Origin: an uncultured Prevotellaceae bacterium
GTDB lineage: Bacteria; Bacteroidota; Bacteroidia; Bacteroidales; Bacteroidaceae
Direction: 5' to 3'
Length of the DNA stretch: 64,000 nt
Assembly: GCA_902778535.1 (NCBI GenBank)
Contig: CACYYG010000007.1
Location: 45,142-109,141, forward strand
A model generated the notes under the pieces. That model was not told the DNA's origin, searched no databases, and saw nothing but the letters and a program-made list of their open reading frames with translations. Positions within the stretch are counted from its first letter, which is position 1, and every line of letters begins with the position of its first letter. Both the position numbers and the translations under genes were made by a program. Of the stretch, positions 35,221 through 43,396 are shown one piece after another.

Positions 35221-36507
35221 ATGATAGCAAAGGCAACAGTTATTACGCACGGCAGTAACGCGGTACGCTACTCAGCCGATAAGAACCAGGCAGAGATCGT
35301 CAAGACCAATCGTCTGCCGGAGGACATCTCGCCATCAGCGATGTGGTCGTGGATGGTGGCGCTGCAGTACCAGTTCCGCGAGAAGCTGAACCGCCACCGT
35401 CCGCTGAAGAATACGTCGATAAGGATAGAGCTGTCCCCGGCCAGGGAGGAAACAAAGGACTGGACGATGGCCGACTGGGTAAGACTGGCAGACGAATACA
35501 TCCGAGAGTTCGATGCTGTCGACCTGTCAAGGCGGGCGAAACGTGAGAGTGCAAAGAGTACCAACCTGAAGGACAGCCAGTACGTCGTCTCGCTTCACCG
35601 CGACAGCAAGAGCGGGATACTTCACCTGCACATTAATGCCAACCGCATCGACATGGAGGGCAACGTGAACGATGCCCACTACATCAACGAGCGTGCCATG
35701 GCAGCTGCGAACAAAATCACTGAGAGGCGCGGATGGGTACAGGCAGAGGATAGGCGGAAGCAGAACATCGAGGCCATCACCCGTGACATCACACATATCC
35801 TTTTCAACATGGATTCCTTTGACTGGAACACTTTTGCCGGGAAGGTAGAAGCCAAGGGTTACGGTATTACCATGAAGCGTGACTCCAATGACAGAGTAGT
35901 CGGCTACTCCATCAGTAAGGGTAATTCCAGGTACAAGTCATCCGACCTGGGGCACAGCCGTAACCTCACTCCCTCACGTATAGAAGACACATGGAGAAAA
36001 ATGCATCCGGAGGACACATACCATGAGCAGACCGACAAGCCGACACTGAGACGAAGTGACACATCTGTCCAGGAAAGACATACGCAGCAGCGGCAACAGC
36101 CATTTGTATCACCGCAACCTATGGTTCAGGCACCATCCGAGCCGAAGCCCGTCATGTTCCACCACGACATAGAGGTGGATGGCAGGCACTATCTCGTTGA
36201 CGTGCCCGAAACTGCCAACAGGGTGCTGACAGACGAGGACATCATGCCGGACGATGTGCTGTGGTCAACGCTGGAAGACGTGCAGCATACCGCTATCCTT
36301 CTCTTTGCGAACTACATCGATGCCGCCATATCGATTTCCGAGGACTGCGGCGGTGGAGGTGGCTGTTGCGCTCCATCCTCAGGCTGGGGAAAGGAAGATG
36401 ACGAGGATGACTGGAAGTTTGCCCGTCGCTGCGTGAACGTGGCCCGTTACATGCACACCAGCACGGTCAGGCCCAAGCGTGAGAGAAGCAGAGGATTACA
36501 CAGATAG
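35221..36507 (+). CDS. mobA: relaxase MobA, plasmid/transposon mobilization
   Basis: A 428-residue relaxase that nicks oriT and leads DNA transfer. I start at ATG 35221 ('MIAKATVITHGSNAVRYSADK'). The histidine motif 'VVSLHRDSKSGILHLHINANRI' places His126, His135 and His137, the metal-binding set of MOBP-like relaxases. The N-terminus 'THGSNAVRY' with Tyr16 may hold the nicking tyrosine. The C-terminal 150 residues are low in conservation and include a Cys/Gly-rich patch ('CGGGGGCCAPSSGWG'). The frame is intact even though mobC upstream is broken. Confidence 0.82.
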   Translation: MIAKATVITHGSNAVRYSADKNQAEIVKTNRLPEDISPSAMWSWMVALQYQFREKLNRHRPLKNTSIRIELSPAREETKDWTMADWVRLADEYIREFDAVDLSRRAKRESAKSTNLKDSQYVVSLHRDSKSGILHLHINANRIDMEGNVNDAHYINERAMAAANKITERRGWVQAEDRRKQNIEAITRDITHILFNMDSFDWNTFAGKVEAKGYGITMKRDSNDRVVGYSISKGNSRYKSSDLGHSRNLTPSRIEDTWRKMHPEDTYHEQTDKPTLRRSDTSVQERHTQQRQQPFVSPQPMVQAPSEPKPVMFHHDIEVDGRHYLVDVPETANRVLTDEDIMPDDVLWSTLEDVQHTAILLFANYIDAAISISEDCGGGGGCCAPSSGWGKEDDEDDWKFARRCVNVARYMHTSTVRPKRERSRGLHR

Positions 36508-36536
36508 ACAAATCAAAACAAATACAATATCACAAT

Positions 36537-37067
36537 ATGGGAAGAAGAAACTGGAATTCGCCTGTCAAGGACATTGATGCCTTGATGAACGGCATAGACA
36601 ACCATGAAGAGAATCCGGGAGAAGTCACCGAGACAAGAAAGATTCTCAAAGAGATAACGGAAGCCATCGGAGGACGGAAGGGCCTACATAGCCTGGTCCT
36701 TCAAGAAAGGGATAGTCTGACTGACTGTTGTGTCAAATTACTCCAGGCATCATCTAATGCGAGGTCTATCCTTGCCTGTCTCAACCAGGCAGTTGAGGAA
36801 GCCAAGAAGATAAAGATAGACTTTGACATCGATTCCGTCAACACGCTCACTGCCCTTCATGAGAAGTTCATGGATGAAGAGAAGAAGGCATTGAACGAGT
36901 TGTCAAGAGAGCGGAAAGACCAGATAGACCAGTTCCGCTACGACTTCTCCAATGCCCTCAACCAAAAAGGCTTCTGGTGTTCCCAAAAAGCCTTTAGGTG
37001 GATTGTTGGAATAACCCTGTTGTCCATAATCATCATCGCTGAGATCACACGTTATATTCTATTTTGA
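36537..37067 (+). CDS. membrane-anchored coiled-coil protein next to mobA
   Basis: A 176-residue protein, 29 bp downstream of mobA. The body is helical and charged ('SVNTLTALHEKFMDEEKKALNELSRERKDQIDQFRYD'), suggesting a coiled coil. A single C-terminal membrane helix ('WIVGITLLSIIIIAEITRYILF') would leave the body in the cytoplasm. Proteins of this build often follow mobA in Bacteroides mobilizable elements, but I cannot name a function. Confidence 0.6.
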   Translation: MGRRNWNSPVKDIDALMNGIDNHEENPGEVTETRKILKEITEAIGGRKGLHSLVLQERDSLTDCCVKLLQASSNARSILACLNQAVEEAKKIKIDFDIDSVNTLTALHEKFMDEEKKALNELSRERKDQIDQFRYDFSNALNQKGFWCSQKAFRWIVGITLLSIIIIAEITRYILF

Positions 37068-37243
37068 TAAATAAGCGAAGCGATTTTCGTGTGCCACTTG
37101 TGTAGTTATGGCACGTAATTCTGACAGAGCAACTGAGGTTCTATCGTTGTTCAAGAGAAACGGCTGACTATCACGGCCAACCGTTTCCGACTTTTGTGGA
37201 ATAATTTAGCTTCGCTATTATTCAGCGTACGAGAAGCCAGCAA

Positions 37244-37485
37244 GAGAACGCAACAATTGTAATCTATGGCTCCTCGACTGGAACTGGCGAGGCTATCGCA
37301 GAGAAGATTGCCTCTAAACTAGGCTGCGATCCCCTGAACGTACAGGACTTGACAGCCAACATCGTGGCAGCCAACTAGAATCTGATTCTTGGCACCTCGA
37401 CCAGAGGCGCAGGCGAATTGCAGGATGAGTGGTACTGTTGAAACCGACGGCTACACCTTCGACAACTCCGAGACCGTCATCGGAC
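37244..37485 (+). pseudogene. flavodoxin remnant with a stop, a frameshift and an internal deletion
   Basis: The frame containing 37253 reads 'TIVIYGSSTGTGEAIAEKIASKLG', the FMN-phosphate loop of flavodoxin, then 'VQDLTANIVAAN', a TAG at 37376-37378, then 'NLILGTSTRGAGELQDEWY'. After a stop the later flavodoxin segment 'VETDGYTFDNSETV' appears in another frame (from 37437). About 50-60 residues between these parts are missing, as is the start codon. It therefore cannot make a functional flavodoxin. Confidence 0.8.
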
Positions 37486-37529
37486 GGCAAGTTTATTCAA
37501 TTAGCTTTTACATCTTGAATACAGCTAAA

Positions 37530-40500
37530 TCACTTGCCCTTTTTTACATAGTCACCGGGTTTCATTCCAAATTGCCTCTGGAAACATTTGGTGAAGTAGG
37601 ATGGACTGGAGAAACCTACCATATAGCCCACTTCGCTGACGAGGTAGTTGCTTTCGAGCAGGAGGCGTGCGGCCCGCTTCAGCCTGACCACCTGGATCAT
37701 TTCGTTGGGTGTGACGTCGGTGAGCGACTTGATCTTGGCAAAGAGTCCGCTGCGGCTGATGTTGAGCTGGTCAGCCAGGAAATTGACATTGAGGTCGGCG
37801 TTGGCCACGTTGTCCTCGATAATCTGGCTCATCTTTTTCAGGAACTCGTTGTCTACAGGATTGGTGCCCATCTGCGCCACGTCCTCAAAGGGCTGTGTGC
37901 TGACCTTCTGCATGAGCAGCCGGCGCATCTGCAGGATGTTGGCGATGCAGGCCTCGAGGTATTCCACCGAGAAGGGCTTTTCTATATAGATGTCCGCCCC
38001 TACGTTCATTCCTTCCGTCTTCGACTTGTTGTCGGCCTTGGCCGTGAGCATGAGGAATGGGATGTGGCTGGTGAGCGGGTTGCGGCGTATCTGCCGGCAG
38101 AAGTCTGCGCCGTCCATGCGCGGCATCATCCAGTCGCTGACGATGATGCTCACCTCGTTATTGGCTATCAGGTCGAGTGCCTCGATGCCGTCGGAGGCCG
38201 TGAGCACGGTGTAGCGTTGGGCGAAGTGGGAAGCGAGGAAACTGACCATGTCATCGTTGTCGTCGACGATGAGGAGAGTGCCCCCCCCTACGGCCCCCGA
38301 GGGGGCTTCATTAGACTTGTATGCGGGCTTGCCAGAATTTGCGTCCCCCTCGGGGGACGACAGGGTGGCTTTTTCGGGGGACGACAGGGTGGCTGACAGT
38401 TGCTGGGCGGCGGGCAGGGTGACGGTAAAGGTGGAGCCTTGTCCCACGGCTGACTGCACGCCAATGGTGCCGTGATGTAGGTCTACGATGCGCTTGACGA
38501 TGCTCAAGCCGATGCCCGTGCCGGGCTTGTTGCCCTGTGACTGGAAGAAGGGCTCGAAGATGCGTTCCATGTCCTCCTGGCGTATGCCGGTACCGTCGTC
38601 GGCCACCTCGATGACGAAACGGTCGTCATCGGCATTGGCCAAGCAGCGCAGCTCAACACGGCTCTTGGCATATTTGTTGGCATTGGTCAGCAGGTTGCTG
38701 ATGACCTTGGTGATGCCCTCACTGTCGATGATGGCGGTGAATCGCTCAGGCGGATAGACGGTGGTGAACTGTTTCCCTCCTTGCTCGAAGGTAGGCTCGA
38801 AGCGCTCGCTGATGGAGTGGAGCAGCTGGTTGACGTTGTGCGATGCGAAGTGCATGACGAGGCTGTGCTGTTCCACCTTGCGGAAATCCAGCAGCTGATT
38901 GACCAGCTCTAACAAGCGGTGTGCATTGCGGTCGACGATGTCAAGCTGCTTGTCATCAATCGTCTTTTTCAGTTTCTCCAACGGCCCGATGATTAGCGAG
39001 ACGGGAGTGCGTATCTCGTGTGCCACCATAGTGAAGAACGCGAGGCGTGCCTCACGGCTCTCCTTCTCCTTCTGTTCATTCACCCGCTGCAACTCCTGTT
39101 GGTGCTTGCGCTCAGCCCGCTTGAGCCTGACGTGCACGTAATACCAGATGGCCAGCGCGATGATGATGACATAGAGCATCTTGGCCCACCACGTCCACCA
39201 TAGCGGCGGATTGACGACGATGGTGAGCGTGGCCTCGTCCTTCGACCATACGCCATCGCTGTTGGTCGCCCTGACGCGGAAGGTGTAGGTGCCGGCGGGC
39301 AGGTTGGTGTAGGTGGCTTTCGGATTGGCGCCGGAAGTGCGGTTCCAGTCGCGGTCGAAGCCGTCCATCATGTACTCATACTGGTTCTCGGTGGGCGAGT
39401 AATAGCTGAGTGCCGCAAACGAGAGGGTGAGCATCCGCGCCTCGTCATGATTCAGCACGACTTTTTGGGGCAGCAGCGAATAGTGCTGTGCATCTTCCTG
39501 CTGATTGAAGTAGTTCAGTTGGGTAACATAGACCCGTGGCATGACGCTGTTGGCCTTTATCTGATAGGGATAGAACATGTTGAATCCGCCCGTGGTACCC
39601 ACGAAGATGCGCCCGTCGCTGGCCTTCATCACGGCACTGGGCTGTGCCTGTTCGCTGACGAGGCCGTCGTGGCGAGTAAAGCGTTGTAGCGTACTGCCAT
39701 CGGGCAGCGGCTCATAACGCACGATGCCACGGTCGGTGGGGAGCCACAGCACACCGTGGTCCTCCACAATACCCATGATGTTCTGCGAAGGCATATTGAG
39801 GCGTACCTGCTGGAAATGGCCTTTAGACACATCTGTAAGGTAGCAGAGTCCTAGCGACGTGCCTATCCACAGTCGCTGCGACTCATCGATGAGGACGGCG
39901 TTGACCTGGTCGCTGGGCAGCGACTCCTTGTCGTCGGCCAGATGCTTGAACTGGTGCAGCTGTCGGCTGCCGGGCTGGTACTGCCAGAGGCCGCCGCCCT
40001 GCGTGGCGAGCCAGAGCGCGCCCGTATGGTCTTCCACGATGTCGATGGTCAACGCGCCCAGCTCGCCTATCCTTTCGAAGGAGTCCGTCGTGTCGTTGTA
40101 GAGGTTCAGCCCGTGCATGGTGGCAGCCCATGTGCGCCCGTGGCTGTCGTGCAGGATGGCGTAGACGCTGCTGTCATCGAGGCTGTGCTCATCGCTGGTG
40201 CGTATATAATGGCGCAGCTGTCCGCTGACGAGGTTGAGCACATACAAGCCGTCGGAATAGGTGCCTATCCACAGCTCGTCGCCCTTCAGGGCCAGGGCGT
40301 GGACGTTGAGAGTCTTAAGAGGAGAGAGGAGAGAGGAGAGAGGAGAGAGATTACTAAGAGGGGAAGGGTGAGAGGTGGAAGTGGGATTGAAGCACATCAG
40401 TCCGCCATCGTCGCTGGCTATCCAGATGTTGCCTTCGTGGTCTTCGCAGAAACGTGAGATGATGCTGCCCGCCAGTCCGTCGCTGATGGTGAAGCTCTCA

Positions 40501-41531
40501 AAGCGCTTGCCTACAGGCGACAGATAGCACACACCGGCATAGAACGTTCCTATCCACAGGCCACCCTCATGGTCATTCAAGATGGTGTAGGCAAAGCTTG
40601 GAGTTAAGAGTTTAGAATTAAGAGTTAAGAGTTCTTGCTGTGCAAGCGTCCTTCGGCCGAGCGGAGAGTTAAGAGGCTGGAGCCAGTCGCCCGTCTTGGG
40701 ATTGTAGCCGATGATGCCATCGTCGCAACCTATCAGGATGCTGCCATCTCGCTCGGTCAGCGTGTGGATGTGGTGTGCGCCATGCGTCCCGTCGGGTGCT
40801 GTCATCTGTTCTATGCGTCCGTCGCTGTGCATACGCAGCAGTCCGTTCTCCCAGGAGCCTATCCACATCTGTCCGTCTCTAGTCTGGAGCATACACAGTG
40901 CATGGCAGTTCTCCACACCGCTCGTTGCGACAGGGTCGAACCTGTCGTGCAACCGGTTCAGGCGGCAGATGGGCGTGGTGCTCCAGTTGCTCACCGTCCA
41001 CACCTGATTGCTGTTATCGACATAGACCTGAGCTATCTGTCCTACGTCATAGTGGTGTTGACTGCCTGTCTTCGGGTGATAGCGCCACACGCCCTGTCCT
41101 AATGTCGATACCCACAGCTGGCTGTCGCAGTCGAGGGTGAGGTGGCTGACGGCTGTATGGATGTCGATGGGCAGGCGCTCGAAATGGTCGTCGGCCACGT
41201 TGAGCCGGAACACGCCTTGCTCCGTGCCCACATATACGCGCTGCCCGTCGGCCAGCAGTGCCGTGATATACTGGTTGTTGCCCAACTGTGGTATGCGGTA
41301 GGTCAGCACCTGGATGCCGTCGTAGCGGCAGAGACCGTTGTCGGTGCCCATCCAGATGAAGCCACAGCCGTCCTGCACCATGCGCCGCACCGTGTTGGAG
41401 GGCAGCCCGTCGTCCATCGTGATGCTGCGATAGGAGGCGTCGGGCTGGGAATACGGCGGCTGGGCTGACAGGGCTGCAACGATGTTGCAGCATAGGAAAC
41501 AGACGGCGAGGTGCAGCTTCAACTTTTTCAA
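37530..41531 (-). CDS. hybrid two-component system sensor-regulator (HTCS)
   Basis: A 1333-residue one-protein signalling system, as used by Bacteroidetes to switch on glycan-uptake loci. Order: signal peptide; periplasmic two-bladed-propeller sensor with Reg_prop repeats ('GLPSNTVRRMVQDGCGFIWMGTDNGL', 'IWIASDDGGL'), about 30-715; Y_Y_Y domain; a membrane helix near 785-805; histidine kinase with 'MVAHEIRTPVSL' (His near 838) and ATPase motifs 'VADDGTGI' and 'GTGIGLSIV'; receiver with 'LLIVDD' near 1083 and phospho-Asp near 1133 in 'SDWMMPRMDG'; AraC-type HTH to the end. It is the last gene of the cluster. Simple repeats of three families sit in its propeller loops, kinase-receiver linker and signal peptide. 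Confidence 0.93.
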   Translation of the reverse strand: MKKLKLHLAVCFLCCNIVAALSAQPPYSQPDASYRSITMDDGLPSNTVRRMVQDGCGFIWMGTDNGLCRYDGIQVLTYRIPQLGNNQYITALLADGQRVYVGTEQGVFRLNVADDHFERLPIDIHTAVSHLTLDCDSQLWVSTLGQGVWRYHPKTGSQHHYDVGQIAQVYVDNSNQVWTVSNWSTTPICRLNRLHDRFDPVATSGVENCHALCMLQTRDGQMWIGSWENGLLRMHSDGRIEQMTAPDGTHGAHHIHTLTERDGSILIGCDDGIIGYNPKTGDWLQPLNSPLGRRTLAQQELLTLNSKLLTPSFAYTILNDHEGGLWIGTFYAGVCYLSPVGKRFESFTISDGLAGSIISRFCEDHEGNIWIASDDGGLMCFNPTSTSHPSPLSNLSPLSSLLSPLKTLNVHALALKGDELWIGTYSDGLYVLNLVSGQLRHYIRTSDEHSLDDSSVYAILHDSHGRTWAATMHGLNLYNDTTDSFERIGELGALTIDIVEDHTGALWLATQGGGLWQYQPGSRQLHQFKHLADDKESLPSDQVNAVLIDESQRLWIGTSLGLCYLTDVSKGHFQQVRLNMPSQNIMGIVEDHGVLWLPTDRGIVRYEPLPDGSTLQRFTRHDGLVSEQAQPSAVMKASDGRIFVGTTGGFNMFYPYQIKANSVMPRVYVTQLNYFNQQEDAQHYSLLPQKVVLNHDEARMLTLSFAALSYYSPTENQYEYMMDGFDRDWNRTSGANPKATYTNLPAGTYTFRVRATNSDGVWSKDEATLTIVVNPPLWWTWWAKMLYVIIIALAIWYYVHVRLKRAERKHQQELQRVNEQKEKESREARLAFFTMVAHEIRTPVSLIIGPLEKLKKTIDDKQLDIVDRNAHRLLELVNQLLDFRKVEQHSLVMHFASHNVNQLLHSISERFEPTFEQGGKQFTTVYPPERFTAIIDSEGITKVISNLLTNANKYAKSRVELRCLANADDDRFVIEVADDGTGIRQEDMERIFEPFFQSQGNKPGTGIGLSIVKRIVDLHHGTIGVQSAVGQGSTFTVTLPAAQQLSATLSSPEKATLSSPEGDANSGKPAYKSNEAPSGAVGGGTLLIVDDNDDMVSFLASHFAQRYTVLTASDGIEALDLIANNEVSIIVSDWMMPRMDGADFCRQIRRNPLTSHIPFLMLTAKADNKSKTEGMNVGADIYIEKPFSVEYLEACIANILQMRRLLMQKVSTQPFEDVAQMGTNPVDNEFLKKMSQIIEDNVANADLNVNFLADQLNISRSGLFAKIKSLTDVTPNEMIQVVRLKRAARLLLESNYLVSEVGYMVGFSSPSYFTKCFQRQFGMKPGDYVKKGK
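38277..38394 (-). repeat. GC-rich palindromic element and tandem repeat in the HTCS linker
   Basis: The kinase-receiver linker contains GGCCCCCGAGGGGGC-type palindromic sequence and two 20-base copies of CGGGGGACGACAGGGTGGCT (38351-38370 and 38375-38394) at a 24-bp (8-codon) period, encoding two ATLSSPE units. Confidence 0.8.
40309..40380 (-). repeat. GAGAGGAGAGA/TCTCACC-type repeat in the HTCS propeller
   Basis: Runs of GAGAGGAGAGAGG and GGGTGAGAGGTGG encode 'SHPSPLSNLSPLSSLLSPL' in a loop between propeller blades, close in type to the repeat in trpF. Confidence 0.8.
40600..40675 (-). repeat. AGTTAAGAGTTAAGAG-type repeat in the HTCS propeller
   Basis: Tandem GAGTTAAGAGTTTAGAATTAAGAG units encode 'ELLTLNSKLLTPSF' between blades. 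The same unit type appears in SusD at 51292-51325. Confidence 0.8.
41473..41491. repeat. GCTGCAAC-type palindrome in the HTCS signal peptide
   Basis: GCTGCAACGATGTTGCAGC, a palindrome with one mismatch, encodes the core of 'FLCCNIVAAL'. A perfect version lies at 50314-50332 in a FAS1 lipoprotein gene and encodes the same ten residues. Confidence 0.85.
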
Positions 41532-41543
41532 TTTTTCAATTCT

Positions 41544-43319
41544 TCAATTCTTCAATTTTCCCAAGTACCAGTTGTCCATGGAGCTGAGCTTCTGGAGCAA
41601 TGCGGCATCGACGGTGTCGTTGCGGCGGGCCACACGCGAAGCCAGATAGGCAGGATCGGAGCGGTGCATCGACACGCGCATGAGGTCGTAGAAGCGATGC
41701 CCCTCGAAGGCAAACTCCAGCGCCTCCTCGTCGATGATCAGGTCTTCCACCTTCTCTATCTGATACTGCAGCAGCGCATCACCGCTGAGTGCGTCGTCAG
41801 TAGGCATCTCGTAGGTCGTGTTGGCAGCCGAGTAGCCACAGCCGCGCGAGTGCAGGCCCATCGTGTTCTCTGTCGTCTGTCCGGCCGTCGTCTCCAAGAA
41901 GTACATGTTGTCAGGGAAGTTGAACGTCCTCAGCCACGCCTCATCGGCAGGATAATAGGGGATGACCTCGCTTTCCATGACGCTGTTGTTCACTCCGCGC
42001 TTCAGTATCTGGAAGGCGAAGCGCGGGAATCCTGCACGGTTGAGTGCCTCGGCCATGCGCAGGTAGACCATGGCCCGGCGATAGATGTGCACGTTGCGCG
42101 TGGCGTATTTGGCGTTGGTCACATAGTTGGTGACGCGCTTTCCGTTGAGCATGATGTTGGCATTGTCCACCTGCGTGAAGACTGCCTGCAGGCGCAGGTC
42201 GCCTGAGCGGTTCTCCGGCAGGCCGGCGGGCGCTATGACGTACTCGCCGCCTGAGCTGTAATGACAATACTTCTGGGCAGCCGACAGAAGGTAGAGACTC
42301 TGCGAGGGAACGATAGACTCCCGGTATTCGTTCTGCTCGGTGGTGTTGAAGAGGTTGCGCAGCTGGCTGTAGTTACCCTCGGAGGGGATGGAGTCGCCGG
42401 GAATCATGGTTATCAGTTCGGCGTTGCCATTGCTGTTCTCTGTCTGGAAGGCGATGTACGACCATCCGTCCACCGTCTGCATCCAGTGCGAGTCGTTGGG
42501 AGAGAAGCGCACCGACGCCGTAGAGAGGGGATAGGATGAGTTCTTGCCGTTGCGGGTGGTGATGTACTTGTAGTAGTTCTCAGCAGCCTCGCGATAGTTG
42601 CCAGCCCAGAGGTGGAGGTCGCCCAAGAGGATATAGATGGGGAAATAGAACAGGCGCGAGTCTGTGTTGCGTATGGCGCCATAGCCGGGCATATCCATAT
42701 CGGCGTAGGGCGCTATGTCGGCAGCGAAATAGCGGCATATCTCCTGGATGTCACACTCCTTATAGTCTTTCTCTCCCTGCTCCTTCGTCAGGATGGGTTC
42801 CGTGATGAGCGGCACCCTTCCGTAGATGGTGGCCAACTGCAGGTAGGTCCAGGCGCGGTATGCCTTCACGGCTGCATACTCCTTCATGAATATCGTCTCG
42901 TTGCGGCTGTTGCGCAGCGCCGTGTCGGCGTTGGCGAGGAAATAGTTGCAGTTGTTGACGATGGAATAGTAGTCGGCAATGTCGTTGTACCTGTTGTCGG
43001 TGCCGATGTTGAAGGAAGCCACGTCACGGATGTCGGCATCGGCGTATGGCGTGACGCTGACGAGGTCGCCGCGCAGCTCGCCCAGCAGGATGGTGCGGTC
43101 GGCCACCACCTGCAGCTTGTTCATAATGCCGGCCACCGACCACAGCGTGTCCGCATCGCTGGTGAGATGGTTCTTGTCAGCGTATGTCACGATGTCGGAA
43201 TCGTCGTAGAGGAAGTCAGAGCATGAGACCCCCACCCAGCCTCCCCCTGTGAGGGGAAGGAGTATATACATCACGAAGCGAAAAGCACTTCTTATATTAT
43301 TGTAGATTGTCTGTTTCAT
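41544..43319 (-). CDS. SusD-like outer membrane lipoprotein (pair 1)
   Basis: A 591-residue SusD/RagB-type lipoprotein that would bind ligand at the cell surface with its SusC partner. I start at ATG 43319 ('MKQTIYNNIRSAFRFVMYI'); a longer open frame upstream runs through SusC in another frame and is not coding. The lipobox is 'GVSCSDF' with Cys near residue 33. Typical features follow: helical 'TPR' core, 'YAAVKAYRAWTYLQLATIYG', 'HIYRRAMVYLRMAEALNRAG' and the terminal 'EEALEFAFEGHRFYDLMRV'. The residues before the lipobox ('LPLTGGGWVGV') are encoded by the GC-rich palindromic element. It follows SusC by 77 bp and precedes the hybrid sensor by 12 bp. Confidence 0.92.
   Translation of the reverse strand: MKQTIYNNIRSAFRFVMYILLPLTGGGWVGVSCSDFLYDDSDIVTYADKNHLTSDADTLWSVAGIMNKLQVVADRTILLGELRGDLVSVTPYADADIRDVASFNIGTDNRYNDIADYYSIVNNCNYFLANADTALRNSRNETIFMKEYAAVKAYRAWTYLQLATIYGRVPLITEPILTKEQGEKDYKECDIQEICRYFAADIAPYADMDMPGYGAIRNTDSRLFYFPIYILLGDLHLWAGNYREAAENYYKYITTRNGKNSSYPLSTASVRFSPNDSHWMQTVDGWSYIAFQTENSNGNAELITMIPGDSIPSEGNYSQLRNLFNTTEQNEYRESIVPSQSLYLLSAAQKYCHYSSGGEYVIAPAGLPENRSGDLRLQAVFTQVDNANIMLNGKRVTNYVTNAKYATRNVHIYRRAMVYLRMAEALNRAGFPRFAFQILKRGVNNSVMESEVIPYYPADEAWLRTFNFPDNMYFLETTAGQTTENTMGLHSRGCGYSAANTTYEMPTDDALSGDALLQYQIEKVEDLIIDEEALEFAFEGHRFYDLMRVSMHRSDPAYLASRVARRNDTVDAALLQKLSSMDNWYLGKLKN
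43227..43262 (-). repeat. GC-rich palindromic element in the SusD signal peptide
   Basis: CCTCCCCCTGTGAGGGGAAGG and a CCCCCACCC tract encode the last signal-peptide residues and run up to the lipobox. Related to 43362-43393, which lies just 100 bp away between genes. Confidence 0.8.
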
Positions 43320-43361
43320 ATTCTTGGCATTTAACTGATATCTGTTTGCTATGTAATGACT

Positions 43362-43393
43362 CCCCTCCCTGCAGGGAGGGGCAGGGGGAGGGT
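43362..43393. repeat. intergenic copy of the GC-rich palindromic element
   Basis: CCCCTCCCTGCAGGGAGGGG (43362-43381) is a perfect 20-bp palindrome followed by CAGGGGGAGGG. It lies between SusC and SusD and is the non-coding reference for the elements found inside genes. Confidence 0.85.
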
Positions 43394-43396
43394 CTG

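Noticed and set aside
37389-38396. 335-residue plus-strand open frame
   Set aside because: It lies antisense to the hybrid sensor, whose domains are unmistakable; only its first codons overlap the flavodoxin remnant.
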